64,000 nucleotides of DNA from a gamma proteobacterium HdN1 (GTDB taxonomy: Bacteria; Pseudomonadota; Gammaproteobacteria; Pseudomonadales; Ketobacteraceae), in assembly GCA_000198515.1 (NCBI GenBank), contig FP929140.1:532527-596526 (forward strand), read 5' to 3'. Below, piece by piece: positions 55,764 through 64,000 of this stretch; positions within the stretch are counted from its first letter, which is position 1; the number at the start of each line of letters is the position of its first letter. Made by a program: the position numbers and the translations under genes. The notes beneath the pieces were generated by a model. The model ran no database searches. It saw nothing but the letters and a program-made list of their open reading frames with translations, and was not told where the DNA came from.

Positions 55764-55904
55764 TAAGCGCGATTCTTTTGTGTGCATTGTTAACCCGATG
55801 TTACCTTTCATGCCTTTTCTTTGAGCGGCGAAGCTCGGTATGCTCGTTGGGACGATGGTTCGTTTGGATGCGAATCAGCAAAAACCAACAAAAAAGGCGT
55901 CCTC

Positions 55905-57311
55905 ATGCGCATACCTTCTCTGTTTTCGGTCGGATTCGCCGCTTTCCTAAGTTCTACGCCGCTTGTGCTGGCAGATACCGTTTCAGACCTTTCTAATCAG
56001 GCCGCGGATTTTTTTGCGGAGCAGGCGGCAGATTCGCCTGCGGCACCACTGGACGGCGAGGGTGTTGTCGTTGCGGCAAAACCCAACCTTTGGTTGCAGA
56101 ACGCCCTCCAGCTTCAGCGCCATCTGGACGATCGCGAGCCGCTTGCTACTAGCAGTTTCCTGATGACGCACAATTCGGCCAACGCTGCCGCCTATCGAAC
56201 GGTCTTCTCCTACATTGACCCTAACCAGAAGCTCTCACTAGGCCAGCAATTGGGGGCGGGGATTCGTTCGATCGAGCTGGATGTGCATCAGTTCTTCTCG
56301 ATGCGCGGCTGGCCGTGGCAGTGGAAAAAACGCATTCTTTTGTGTCATGGGCAGAATAATCATTTGGGCTGTAGCCCTTACGATCGCGTGCTTTCCGCCG
56401 GGATTGATGAGGTAAAAGATTGGCTGAAGAAGGAAGAAAATCGCCAAGAAGTGATCGTGATTTATTTTGAAGATCATGTAGACGGCAATTATGCCGAGTT
56501 GGTGGATGCGGTAGCGGCTCGCTTGGGTGATTCGATTTATCGCCCCACTTCGGGCGCCAACTGCGAGGGGATTCCCATGCAGGTGAGCAAGCAAGACATT
56601 TTGGCAGCAGGAAAGCAAGTGTTGCTGATGGGTGGAAGTGAAGTGTGCCGTTCCAGCCATGGCTGGAATACGTGGGCATTCGCGGGCGTAGGGGATCGTC
56701 TTAACGGCTACCCTACGGGTGATCTTGCCCAGGTCAGTGATACCAATTGCCAGTTCGATCGAAGCTTTTACGACCGCTACTGGGTGCGTTTCTATGAAGA
56801 TCGCACCGTGATTTCCAGCTTATTTGCGAAACCAGATCGTTTTGGCGCGGAAGATGTTGAACGCTTGCAGAAATGCGGCGTGAATCTTATTGGATTTGAC
56901 CGCTTTTCACCGACAGATGCGCGTACTCGTGCGTATGTGTGGAGTTGGGATGAGGGGCAGCCCGCGGCAATAAGTGACGCAGCCTGCGCGTTATCACAAG
57001 TAAATGGCAGATTTTCCGCCAACGCATGTAGTGAAGTTGCACGTTATGCTTGCAGGGTTTCTGGCACCCATGAATGGCGAATCACCGAATCCGCAGGTAC
57101 CTGGCAGGAAGGTAAATTTTTGTGTGCCCACGAAACCGGCGGCGAAGCTGTTTTTGTGACCCCTACCAATGGCTATGACAATCAATCCCTGCAGAATGCG
57201 AAAGCGCAAGCCGGCGCGGAGAACGTCTGGATTGGATTGAGCCAACAGGATGGCGCACAAGCGTGGCAAACAAATGCTGGATCTGCTGCATCCGAGAGTA
57301 TGACGCAGTGA
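55905..57311 (+). CDS. secreted PI-PLC-like phosphodiesterase with C-terminal lectin-like domain
   Basis: 468 residues from the ATG at 55905. Signal peptide (MRIPSLFSVGFAAFLSSTPLVLA), so exported. Catalytic His pair of the PLC X domain: H89 in FLMTHNSANA and H148 in LLCHGQNN, with IRSIELDVHQF between. The last ~90 residues (CRVSGTHEWRITESAGTW, KFLCAHE, NVWIGLSQQDGAQAWQTN) look like a C-type-lectin fold. Candidate extracellular phosphoinositide- or GPI-cleaving enzyme. Its TGA overlaps the GTG of a lipase-chaperone-like gene. Confidence 0.8.
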   Translation: MRIPSLFSVGFAAFLSSTPLVLADTVSDLSNQAADFFAEQAADSPAAPLDGEGVVVAAKPNLWLQNALQLQRHLDDREPLATSSFLMTHNSANAAAYRTVFSYIDPNQKLSLGQQLGAGIRSIELDVHQFFSMRGWPWQWKKRILLCHGQNNHLGCSPYDRVLSAGIDEVKDWLKKEENRQEVIVIYFEDHVDGNYAELVDAVAARLGDSIYRPTSGANCEGIPMQVSKQDILAAGKQVLLMGGSEVCRSSHGWNTWAFAGVGDRLNGYPTGDLAQVSDTNCQFDRSFYDRYWVRFYEDRTVISSLFAKPDRFGAEDVERLQKCGVNLIGFDRFSPTDARTRAYVWSWDEGQPAAISDAACALSQVNGRFSANACSEVARYACRVSGTHEWRITESAGTWQEGKFLCAHETGGEAVFVTPTNGYDNQSLQNAKAQAGAENVWIGLSQQDGAQAWQTNAGSAASESMTQ

Positions 57312-58066
57312 AGGCACCCAAGCCGCAGCGGGCGTTCGCCGGTTTTGGACGCCCGCTCCTAATTTTTTGTGTGGCGGGGGCATTTGGGTTTGTTGTTTGG
57401 AACGTGGTCTGGGGCGTGATCGCAGCGAGGCTGGAATCACCGAAAAATGTGAAACCGGTTGCGGCGGTATCAAGCCACGGAGGTTCTGACGCTGCGATAG
57501 CGCGTGCAGGTGCGCCAGAACCAGAATTCAAAACCGCATTACAGCCGCCCACCTACAGCGATCAGCCTCTAGTAGAACAGGCGCGGCGTTATGAAATTGA
57601 CTTGATTGCCCTGTTTGACGCAATTCGTGAACGTTGCCTGCCAGAATGGGGCCGGAGTGCTTGTAATCATAAGGCGAGAGCATTTTTAGCAGAAAAAACT
57701 CAAGAAGCAGGGCGCAATCTCCTGCTTGAAATCTACGACCAAAATACCCGCTACGAAGACTATATTGCCACCTATCGGCCTCTTGAAGGGCTCGAAGTTG
57801 ACGCGATGTACGCCACCCTGCAGAAGCTGCGGGAACAGTTTTTTGCCCCCGAAGTACGTGCTTGGATGTTTGGCCCACAGGATGCGCGTATGCGCTATGA
57901 AGCGGCACTGCAGGAATGGAACAAGAACAAAGCGGATCATTTATCTGAAAATGAGTTGGCACAGCAAAAAGAGGCCCTGAAAAAAGCGGCACTCGGGGAA
58001 TTTTATCCGCTGTTTCACTCAATGCCAGAAGCGGTGGATGCCTTCCCTGTTATTGATACGAACTGA
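57308..58066 (+). CDS. lipase-chaperone-like inner-membrane protein (Lif family, remote)
   Basis: 252 residues, GTG start overlapping the PLC stop (GTGA). Layout matches lipase-specific foldases: a membrane anchor (~17-39), an Ala/Pro-rich linker (~44-80), then helical minidomains. YEIDLIALFDAIRERC occupies the place of the RxxFDYxLSA motif (only FD kept), NLLLEIYDQNTRYEDYIATYRPLE resembles the Lif central helix, and LREQFFAPEVRAWMFGPQDARMRYEAALQEW with HLSENELAQQKEALKKAAL matches the Lif C-terminal part. Likely a steric chaperone for the secreted PLC upstream. Inferred from sequence pattern only. Confidence 0.55.
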   Translation: MKAPKPQRAFAGFGRPLLIFCVAGAFGFVVWNVVWGVIAARLESPKNVKPVAAVSSHGGSDAAIARAGAPEPEFKTALQPPTYSDQPLVEQARRYEIDLIALFDAIRERCLPEWGRSACNHKARAFLAEKTQEAGRNLLLEIYDQNTRYEDYIATYRPLEGLEVDAMYATLQKLREQFFAPEVRAWMFGPQDARMRYEAALQEWNKNKADHLSENELAQQKEALKKAALGEFYPLFHSMPEAVDAFPVIDTN

Positions 58067-58081
58067 AGCCGCTTGCAAGAG

Positions 58082-58116
58082 CCGCCTGCAAGAATTGCGG
58101 TGATGCTTGCAGGCGG
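58082..58116 (+). terminator. terminator of the PLC/chaperone operon
   Basis: CCGCCTGCAAG (58082-58092), loop of 13 bases, CTTGCAGGCGG (58106-58116), then ATTTGGTTTATTTA. Convergent genes, so it may serve both. Confidence 0.7.
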
Positions 58117-58127
58117 ATTTGGTTTAT

Positions 58128-58988
58128 TTAGTTGCTGGCCTGAGATTTTGTGTTGCTCTCACCACTCGGCATTCGCACAGCATAGACCGAGAAGCTAGCT
58201 CCATAGGTGCTCTCTTTTACTTGGTCGCTTTGGTTTCCGCCCAGAAGGGTGAGATTGCCAGGTGTACCCTTCACGTAAAAACCGAGGTGAAATTTATCTT
58301 CGCCTTTGTCGTTTTTGTATTTTAACACCACCACCGCGCCCGGCTTCAGCATGCTCGGCTCACCCCATTTTGCCCAGTCTTTTGCGGCGGCGCTGTTCGT
58401 TCCGGAAATTCCATTTTGTTTCAGCGCCCAGTTTACGAAGGATGCGCACCATGCAGTGCGATCTGATTGTGCCTTAAGCGCAGTGGTATTGTGATATTCG
58501 ATAATGCGCGGATTGCTTCGCCCTGTTTTTTCAGCGCTCTCTTGCTGGCCGATTTCCGCTCTGGCGGTTTTCAACCAAGAAGGGTCGGCGCTACTTTGCT
58601 GATGATTTTGAACGGCAGAGGTGTTTTGAAGGTTGCGAATTTGTGAGGCGATTCTAGGGGATGCATAGCTTTGCAATAAATCGCTTTGGGGTACGCCGTA
58701 TTGAGAGCTGTTGGCGGCTGCATCGCTGCTTGCTGTGGATTCCTGAGTAGATTCACCGTTTGCAGCGGCTTTGGGAATATGGATTTGGTCACCCGGATAA
58801 ATCAGGTCAGGGTTGCGGATTTGCGGGTTGGCCTTGATTAAAGCGCTGAGGGAAACGCCGTACAGTTTGGCGATGCCGCTAAGCGTATCGCCGCGCTCGA
58901 CGGTATGGCTTGGAGTATTGCTGGTTTCGCTTTGGAGTGGAGCCGCGTAGCGGCCACTGGCAGTTGCCGAGGTGCTGGAAATGTTCAT
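58128..58988 (-). CDS. LysM-domain protein with TIGR02594/CHAP-like peptidase region
   Basis: 286 residues from the ATG at 58988; a start at 59120 would add 44 residues without a signal peptide and would span an inverted repeat. A LysM peptidoglycan-binding motif (VERGDTLSGIAKLYGVSLSALIKANPQIRNPDLIYPGDQIHIP) is followed by a domain with WCASFVNWALKQNGISG and FHLGFYVKG, where Cys and His are the likely catalytic pair. It may cleave peptide bonds in the wall. No clear secretion signal. Confidence 0.78.
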   Translation of the reverse strand: MNISSTSATASGRYAAPLQSETSNTPSHTVERGDTLSGIAKLYGVSLSALIKANPQIRNPDLIYPGDQIHIPKAAANGESTQESTASSDAAANSSQYGVPQSDLLQSYASPRIASQIRNLQNTSAVQNHQQSSADPSWLKTARAEIGQQESAEKTGRSNPRIIEYHNTTALKAQSDRTAWCASFVNWALKQNGISGTNSAAAKDWAKWGEPSMLKPGAVVVLKYKNDKGEDKFHLGFYVKGTPGNLTLLGGNQSDQVKESTYGASFSVYAVRMPSGESNTKSQASN

Positions 58989-59073
58989 TGGGAGTTGTGC
59001 CTTATAGTGCGGTGTCGTGGGATCGTGTTGTGTTGCAGAGTGTGACGCGATCGTTTTTTTTTGGGGTGACTCA

Positions 59074-59112
59074 CCAAATAAAGGCGGGCTATTTGCGGCG
59101 GCCTTTATTTGG
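59074..59112. repeat. 12-bp perfect inverted repeat
   Basis: CCAAATAAAGGC (59074-59085) and GCCTTTATTTGG (59101-59112) with 15 bases between, in the upstream region of the LysM gene and just before the small ORF at 59130. Could be a terminator-like stem, an operator, or a mobile-element scar. Confidence 0.6.
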
Positions 59113-59129
59113 TTGTGCATAGAAATATC

Positions 59130-59395
59130 ATGCAGTTCTCGCCGCCGATATTGGGGGGAATGCTGGGGCTAGCGATGGTGATGGTGGCAGCTTGCGTGCT
59201 GACACCAAGCGTTTATCTTGCGCTGAACAGCCCCGCAGCGTTGATCGGCACTACGCCGGAGCAGGCGGCGCAGGTGTTGCGCCTACGCTGGCGGTGGACA
59301 TAACCCAGATTTTTAGGGGTAAGCGGATTAAATGGTTGATCTTACCTTTGCATGAGAGTGAGACAGACCGGCATCTCATCGGATTATCTGGTTGA
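59130..59395 (+). pseudogene. small membrane-protein remnant, possibly frameshifted
   Basis: Frame one encodes MQFSPPILGGMLGLAMVMVA and ends at LRLRWRWT (59303). A second frame (open to 59395) continues plausibly with GVAPTLAVDITQIFRGKRIKWLILPLHE, suggesting a single frameshift around 59275. The end is 68 bases before the ISL3 element. No family recognised. Confidence 0.35.
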
Positions 59396-59463
59396 TGCTT
59401 CACCTACTGCTGGTGCATGTTTCCTTCGCTAATTCCAGCAAGAACCCCACACGCCTCAACTTC

Positions 59464-59510
59464 GGCTCTAAGCCGTTTCCAGTGGAAATTGACTTCTCAA
59501 CATACATGAC
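59464..59510 (+). repeat. left inverted repeat of the ISL3 element
   Basis: 47 bases, perfect complement of the right repeat. Confidence 0.95.
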
Positions 59511-59555
59511 CTGCGGTGGTACAACCGCCCGACACTGACGCCGACCTCGCAACTG

Positions 59556-60878
59556 ATGAACAACCAGATCGAAGCCCTCTTCACCACCGCACTTGGCCTG
59601 CAGCCGCCCTGGCACGTCGCCAAGGTCGAGCTCAACACGGCCAAGCGGCGCATCGACTTCGAGGTTGAGCACACCGGCAAGCGTGCAGCCTGCCCTGCGT
59701 GCGGGGTCGAGCATCAGTTGATCCATGACCGGGTGCGCCGCAGTTGGCGACACCTGGATTTCTTCCAGTTCGAAGCGTGGTTGCATGCCGAGGTGCCGCG
59801 CGTGCAGTGCTCGGGCTGCGGCAAGACCACGCAGTTGCCGGTGCCGTGGGCACGAGAGGGCAGTGGCTTCACGTTGCTGTTCGAGGCGCTGGGCCTGTCG
59901 CTGTGCCGGGAATTGCCGGTAGCCCAGGCCGCCAATCAGATGCGGGTTGCGCCAAAGCGGCTGTGGCGGCGGGTGCGCCACTATGTCGAGGTGGCCCGTG
60001 CCAAGGACGACATGTCGGGCGTGCGCCACGTGGGCATTGACGAGACCAGCGTCAAGCGTGGGCACCAGTACATCACCGTGGTGCATGACCTGGCGGCCAA
60101 GCGCTTGCTGTTTGCCTGCCCCGGTCGTGACCATCAAACCTTGGGGGCCTTCGCCGAGGATATGCGCGTGCATGGCGGCGATCCGGCCGCCATCGAACAC
60201 GCCTGCATCGACATGAGCGCGGCGTACGCCAAGGGGATCGAGCAGTCGCTGCCGAACGCCCAGATCAGCTATGACCGCTTTCACGTCGTGGCGCTTGCCA
60301 ACGCGGCGATGGATGAGGTGCGACGCGAAGAGATGCGCAACTCGGCAGAAGCGGTCCGCGAGGCGGTGGGCGTGCACGGCAAGAAGACCCTTCGCCAACT
60401 GCTGTGGGGCATGCGCAAGGACTCGGCGAGCTGGACTCGCGCGCAGTTCGAGGCGATGCACTGGCTGCAGCGCTCGAATCTGAAGAGCGCGCGGGCCTGG
60501 CGACTCAAGCAGGCCCTGCGGCTGGTCTACCGCGAGGCGCGTGACAGCAATAGCGAAGCGATCGCCCTCGGCGCATTGACGAAGTGGATGAGTTGGGCGC
60601 GACGCTCGCGGCTCGAGCCGTTCAAGCGCCTGGCGGTCACCTTGAAAGAACATCTCGGCGGTGTCGTGCGCGGCATGCTCGACGGGCGCAGCAACGCCTA
60701 CGTCGAGGCGATGAACAGCCTGTTGCAGAAGGCGAAAGCCGCCGCCCGAGGTTTCCGTGACCCGGAAAACTTCATCGCGATCGCCTACCTGCGAATGTCC
60801 AAGCTCGAGCATCTACCGCAAAGCCCCTTGGTGCCGGCAATCGCCCGCGACTACGGGCGCTACCGTCATGTATGTTGA
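59556..60878 (+). CDS. ISL3-family transposase
   Basis: 440 residues. N-terminal zinc-binding part (CPACGVEHQLIHD, VQCSGCGKTTQLP), a helix-turn-helix, then the DDE domain with Asp in RHVGIDETSVKRGHQY, Asp in EHACIDMSAAYAKG and Glu in SNAYVEAMNSLLQKAKAAARGFRD. Complete and intact, so the IS may be active. It ends inside the right repeat. Confidence 0.95.
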   Translation: MNNQIEALFTTALGLQPPWHVAKVELNTAKRRIDFEVEHTGKRAACPACGVEHQLIHDRVRRSWRHLDFFQFEAWLHAEVPRVQCSGCGKTTQLPVPWAREGSGFTLLFEALGLSLCRELPVAQAANQMRVAPKRLWRRVRHYVEVARAKDDMSGVRHVGIDETSVKRGHQYITVVHDLAAKRLLFACPGRDHQTLGAFAEDMRVHGGDPAAIEHACIDMSAAYAKGIEQSLPNAQISYDRFHVVALANAAMDEVRREEMRNSAEAVREAVGVHGKKTLRQLLWGMRKDSASWTRAQFEAMHWLQRSNLKSARAWRLKQALRLVYREARDSNSEAIALGALTKWMSWARRSRLEPFKRLAVTLKEHLGGVVRGMLDGRSNAYVEAMNSLLQKAKAAARGFRDPENFIAIAYLRMSKLEHLPQSPLVPAIARDYGRYRHVC

Positions 60879-60911
60879 GAAGTCAATTTCCACTGGAAAC
60901 GGCTTAGAGCC
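60865..60911 (-). repeat. right inverted repeat of the ISL3 element
   Basis: 47 bases; overlaps the last codons of the transposase gene. Confidence 0.95.
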
Positions 60912-60972
60912 TGAAACATCGAAGATGACGCAAGTCCATTTTTTAGCACCGACTCAATCAACACCTCCTTTC

Positions 60973-61079
60973 TTAAGGATGGTCTGAAAAAGTCATTTCT
61001 CGAAAAATGGAGCCCAGTAACCATGCGGGATACAGGGCAGCGGTTTCGCGAAAAACGGGCTTTTTCAGAGCTTCCTTAA
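60973..61079. mobile_element. 107-bp MITE-like element
   Basis: Terminal inverted repeats TTAAGGATGGTCTGAAAAAG (from 60973) and the complement of CTTTTTCAGAGCTTCCTTAA (to 61079) match at about 18 of 20 positions, and both ends carry TTAA. The centre holds no ORF. The right end contains the stop codon of the metal ATPase gene. It resembles the ends of IS5-type elements; no transposase present. Confidence 0.6.
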
Positions 61080-63541
61080 CCTTCAGGTTTATATTCACGC
61101 TCTTTATAGGCGAGCAACCGAAGTGCGTTGAACACTACTACCAAAGTTGAACCTTCATGGGCTGCGACGGCGGGACCAATTCCCAGACCGAGAATCGTTG
61201 CCGGGACCAGAATCGCCACAACGCCAAGACTGATGAAGAGGTTCTGGCGGATGATCTTCCGGGTGCGTCGACTGAGTTCGACCGCAAACGGCAGGTGCGA
61301 AAGATCGTCCGCCATCAAGGCAACGTCGGCAGTCTCCAACGCCACGTCCGAGCCGGCCGCCCCCATGGCGATGCCGACTGTCGCATGGGCCATGGCGGGC
61401 GCATCATTCACACCATCTCCTACCATCGCGACCTCAGTGGTGTCGCGCAGCTTTTTGATGGCCTCTACCTTGTCCTCCGGCATCAGATCACCCCATGCCT
61501 CGTCCAAGCCAACGTGCTTGGCGACGGCATCGGCGACGCGTTGGTTGTCGCCAGAAATCATGATCATGCGATTGATACCGATGGCACGCAGGCGTTCGAG
61601 CGCCGGCCGCGCCGTTGCGCGTGGCGTATCCATCAAACCGATGACCCCGAGATCACGACCTGCGCGGCGTACCGCCATGGTGGTGCGCCCCTCGATGCGG
61701 AGCCGTTCGACCGCCTCGGCGACCGGCTCCGTCAAGGCGGGTATCCTGTCGCTGCCGAACATTTCCGCCTTGCCGATTTCCACGGCATGTCCCTCGATCT
61801 CGGCGATCACCCCTTTGCCGGTGAGGCTACGAAGCCCGGATGCAACGGGAAGCGTCGTGCTGCCAAGGCGCTCCACGCCATCCTGTGCGATGGCCCGCGC
61901 CAAGGGATGATCGCTCAGCGCTTCGACGGCAACTGCCGTGGCCAGTAGCTCGGTCTCGTTGACGCCCGGTGCTGGCAGGACATCGGTGATACGTGGCCGT
62001 CCTTCGGTCAAGGTGCCGGTCTTGTCGAAGGCCAGGGCATCAAGCGAACCGAGCTTCTCAAGCGGGGCTCCACCTTTTATCAGTACACCGCCACGAGCAG
62101 CGCGCGCGACGCCAGACAAGATGGCGCTCGGCGTTGCTATGGCGAGCGCACACGGGCTGGCCGCTACCAGTACGGCCATGGCGCGGTAGAAACTGTCCCG
62201 GAACGGCTCGTCTACTACAACCCAGGCGAACAAGAGCAGGAAGGATGTAGCCAGTACGGCCGGCACGAAGACGCGTTCGAAGCGGTCAGTGAGTCGCTGC
62301 GTGGGAGATTGCCGCGTCTCGGCTTCGCTGACCATTTTGACCACGCGGGCCAGCGCGCTTTCCGAGGCAAGTTTGGTCACGGCGATGTCTATCGCGCCGG
62401 CACCGTTAATGGTGCCGGCAAACACGCGATGCGCCGCGTCCAAAAGATCAGGCCGGATATTGGCCTGCGCCGGGTCGGGAACCGGGCGTTTATCGACGGG
62501 CACGCTTTCTCCAGTGACCGGGGCCTGGTTGATGCTGGTTTCGCCGGACACCACGAAACCGTCGGCTGGCAAACGTTCGTTGGGCCGCACGAGCACCAAG
62601 TCACCCAGAACCAGTTCCTGCACGCCTATTTCCCTGACCTCGCCGTCGCGGCGGACACGGGCGGTCTCCGGCGCGAGTTCGGCCAGGGCTTCAATCGCCC
62701 GCTTGGCCCGGCCCATGGCGTAGTGCTCCAGCGAATGGCCCAGGCTGAACAGGAACAGCAGCAAGGCGCCTTCGGCCCAAGCACCGAGCGCCGCCGCACC
62801 GGCGGCGGCGACCAGCATCAACGTGTCGATCTCGAAGCGTTTGAGCCTCAGGTTCTGAACTGCTTCTTTGACGGTATAGAAACCACCAAAGAGGTAGGCA
62901 CCGAGATAGTTGGCGATGGCGAGCCAATCTGCGACGGGCGCCCACTTATCCAACGCGAATCCGGTGGCAAGAAGTCCTCCGCACAGCAGGGAGAATATCA
63001 ATTCACTGTTTTCGCCAAACACACCGGCGTGACGGTGCGCATCACCGTCGCCATCTTTGAGCTGATCACTATCACGCCCAGCTGGGGGGTCTTCGGGCTT
63101 TCGGTTGACACCAACTTCCGCGAGCGCATCACGAATGTCATCCTCTGAGATTTTCTCCCTATCTAATTCCACCCGTACCACGCCACCAATACTGACCTCT
63201 GCTTCAAGCACGCCAGGCATGGAGAGCAGTCGTTTGGTCAAGGTACGTGCAAGTCGTTGGTGTGTGACGCCCTTGACCTGCCAGATCAGATGACCGTACC
63301 GCTGGGTAATACGCGCACCGGCAGCTTCGACGAGTTCGCGGATGCGCGCGAGCGATGGCGCTTCGGAGGCATAGTGAATGCATACCTCATGCGCCTGATT
63401 GTTGACGCCGCTGCGGATATGAACCTCTTCTATCCCTTGTTGCGCTCTCAGTTCAACGAGAAGACGCTGTACACAGGCGTCGGCATCGTGCGCAATATCC
63501 GGCAGTAGAACCGGAAGGTCGATCTGTAGTTTTTCAGTCAT
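61076..63541 (-). CDS. P1B-4-type heavy-metal exporting ATPase, CzcP-like
   Basis: 821 residues. Phosphorylation site DKTGTLTEG, hinge GDGVNDAPAM and A-domain TGES are present. The transmembrane metal motif is SPC (AASPCALAIATP), and the last part has HEGST, together the signature of P1B-4 pumps (Co2+/Zn2+/Fe2+), not the CPC of CadA/ZntA. Two HMA-like N-terminal domains lack CxxC, and a His/Asp-rich linker (DGDGDAHRHAG) precedes the membrane part. The adjacent CzcA-type pump suggests zinc/cobalt/cadmium resistance. Confidence 0.9.
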   Translation of the reverse strand: MTEKLQIDLPVLLPDIAHDADACVQRLLVELRAQQGIEEVHIRSGVNNQAHEVCIHYASEAPSLARIRELVEAAGARITQRYGHLIWQVKGVTHQRLARTLTKRLLSMPGVLEAEVSIGGVVRVELDREKISEDDIRDALAEVGVNRKPEDPPAGRDSDQLKDGDGDAHRHAGVFGENSELIFSLLCGGLLATGFALDKWAPVADWLAIANYLGAYLFGGFYTVKEAVQNLRLKRFEIDTLMLVAAAGAAALGAWAEGALLLFLFSLGHSLEHYAMGRAKRAIEALAELAPETARVRRDGEVREIGVQELVLGDLVLVRPNERLPADGFVVSGETSINQAPVTGESVPVDKRPVPDPAQANIRPDLLDAAHRVFAGTINGAGAIDIAVTKLASESALARVVKMVSEAETRQSPTQRLTDRFERVFVPAVLATSFLLLFAWVVVDEPFRDSFYRAMAVLVAASPCALAIATPSAILSGVARAARGGVLIKGGAPLEKLGSLDALAFDKTGTLTEGRPRITDVLPAPGVNETELLATAVAVEALSDHPLARAIAQDGVERLGSTTLPVASGLRSLTGKGVIAEIEGHAVEIGKAEMFGSDRIPALTEPVAEAVERLRIEGRTTMAVRRAGRDLGVIGLMDTPRATARPALERLRAIGINRMIMISGDNQRVADAVAKHVGLDEAWGDLMPEDKVEAIKKLRDTTEVAMVGDGVNDAPAMAHATVGIAMGAAGSDVALETADVALMADDLSHLPFAVELSRRTRKIIRQNLFISLGVVAILVPATILGLGIGPAVAAHEGSTLVVVFNALRLLAYKEREYKPEG

Positions 63542-63641
63542 GACTTCTCCCTCGATCGCATTTTTCCACTGCCTCCGGGAATTCTGACAAGGACATATTT
63601 TGATGTTTGAGCGGGATAAGAAACCGGATGTAGTTTGCTTG

Positions 63642-64000
<359 letters not shown>

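Larger units (their letters stand above)
59464..60911 (+). mobile_element. ISL3-family insertion sequence
   Basis: 1448 bp bounded by perfect 47-bp inverted repeats starting GGCTCTAAGCCGTTTCCAG (59464-59510 and 60865-60911). The only gene is the transposase; its stop lies in the right repeat. The 8 bases outside each end differ (TCAACTTC left, TGAAACAT right), so no target-site duplication is preserved. The element is much more GC-rich than the DNA to its left. Confidence 0.92.

Noticed and set aside
59400-60812. Long minus-strand open frame across the IS
   Set aside because: It is antisense to the intact ISL3 transposase, has no family features, and arises from the high GC content.

Overview
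The window looks like chromosomal DNA of a free-living, Gram-negative gammaproteobacterium. The evidence is the cell-wall/NAD block (proA-nadD-rsfS-rlmH-mrdA-rodA-mltB-rlpA-dacC-ybeD-lipB), a Pseudomonas-type minor-pilin operon, leuA of the long (type 2) form, and Fur- and FNR-like sites. The exact genus cannot be fixed from the sequence alone. The last ~4.5 kb (from about 59.46 kb) is clearly more GC-rich and carries an ISL3-family insertion sequence and metal-efflux genes, which suggests an acquired heavy-metal island.

Layout. 0-2.3 kb: end of a metallo-beta-lactamase-fold hydrolase, then an overlapping lipoprotein/outer-membrane-barrel pair. 2.3-3.7 kb: a membrane diguanylate cyclase. 4.0-14.8 kb (minus strand): the conserved block for peptidoglycan elongation and remodelling (PBP2, RodA, MltB, RlpA, DacC), ribosome maturation (RlmH, RsfS), NAD and proline synthesis, and lipoyl transfer. 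15.1-22.7 kb: a small ORF with a strong ribosome binding site, then fimT-pilV-pilW-pilX-pilY1-pilE. 22.8-28.9 kb: cation/proton antiporter, Sel1 protein, VapBC module, leuA and a divergent Lrp-type regulator. 28.9-32.1 kb: two near-identical AAA-ATPase/PD-(D/E)XK genes in tandem. 32.2-38.9 kb: PhaC-like hydrolase, methyltransferase, Fur-controlled heme/iron ABC transporter genes, and a GGDEF-EAL protein. 38.9-45.0 kb: cytochrome P450, TetR regulator, molybdopterin oxidoreductase and iron-type alcohol dehydrogenase, probably one catabolic locus. 45.3-52.6 kb: transporter, chemoreceptor, DUF454 protein, a large EF-hand membrane protein, and a phosphate-binding-like protein with a porin. 52.9-58.99 kb: a second VapBC, an FNR-box operon of a DUF2249 protein plus ferredoxin, a di-iron-like hydrolase, a secreted PI-PLC-like enzyme translationally coupled to a lipase-chaperone-like membrane protein, and a LysM cell-wall protein. 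59.46-64.0 kb: ISL3 element, a short MITE-like element, a P1B-4 metal ATPase and the 3' end of a CzcA-type RND pump.

Most interesting points: (1) a putative Lif-type foldase overlapping a secreted phospholipase C-like gene instead of a lipase gene; (2) a DUF2249 protein that appears to hold three repeats, coupled to a ferredoxin behind an FNR-like box; (3) a recurring habit of 15- or 18-bp in-frame tandem duplications in unrelated genes (an OMP, lipB, mltB twice, pilY1, hmuV); (4) a Fur-box promoter followed by a leader with a perfect 14-bp long-range inverted repeat before an orphan heme-type permease/ATPase pair.
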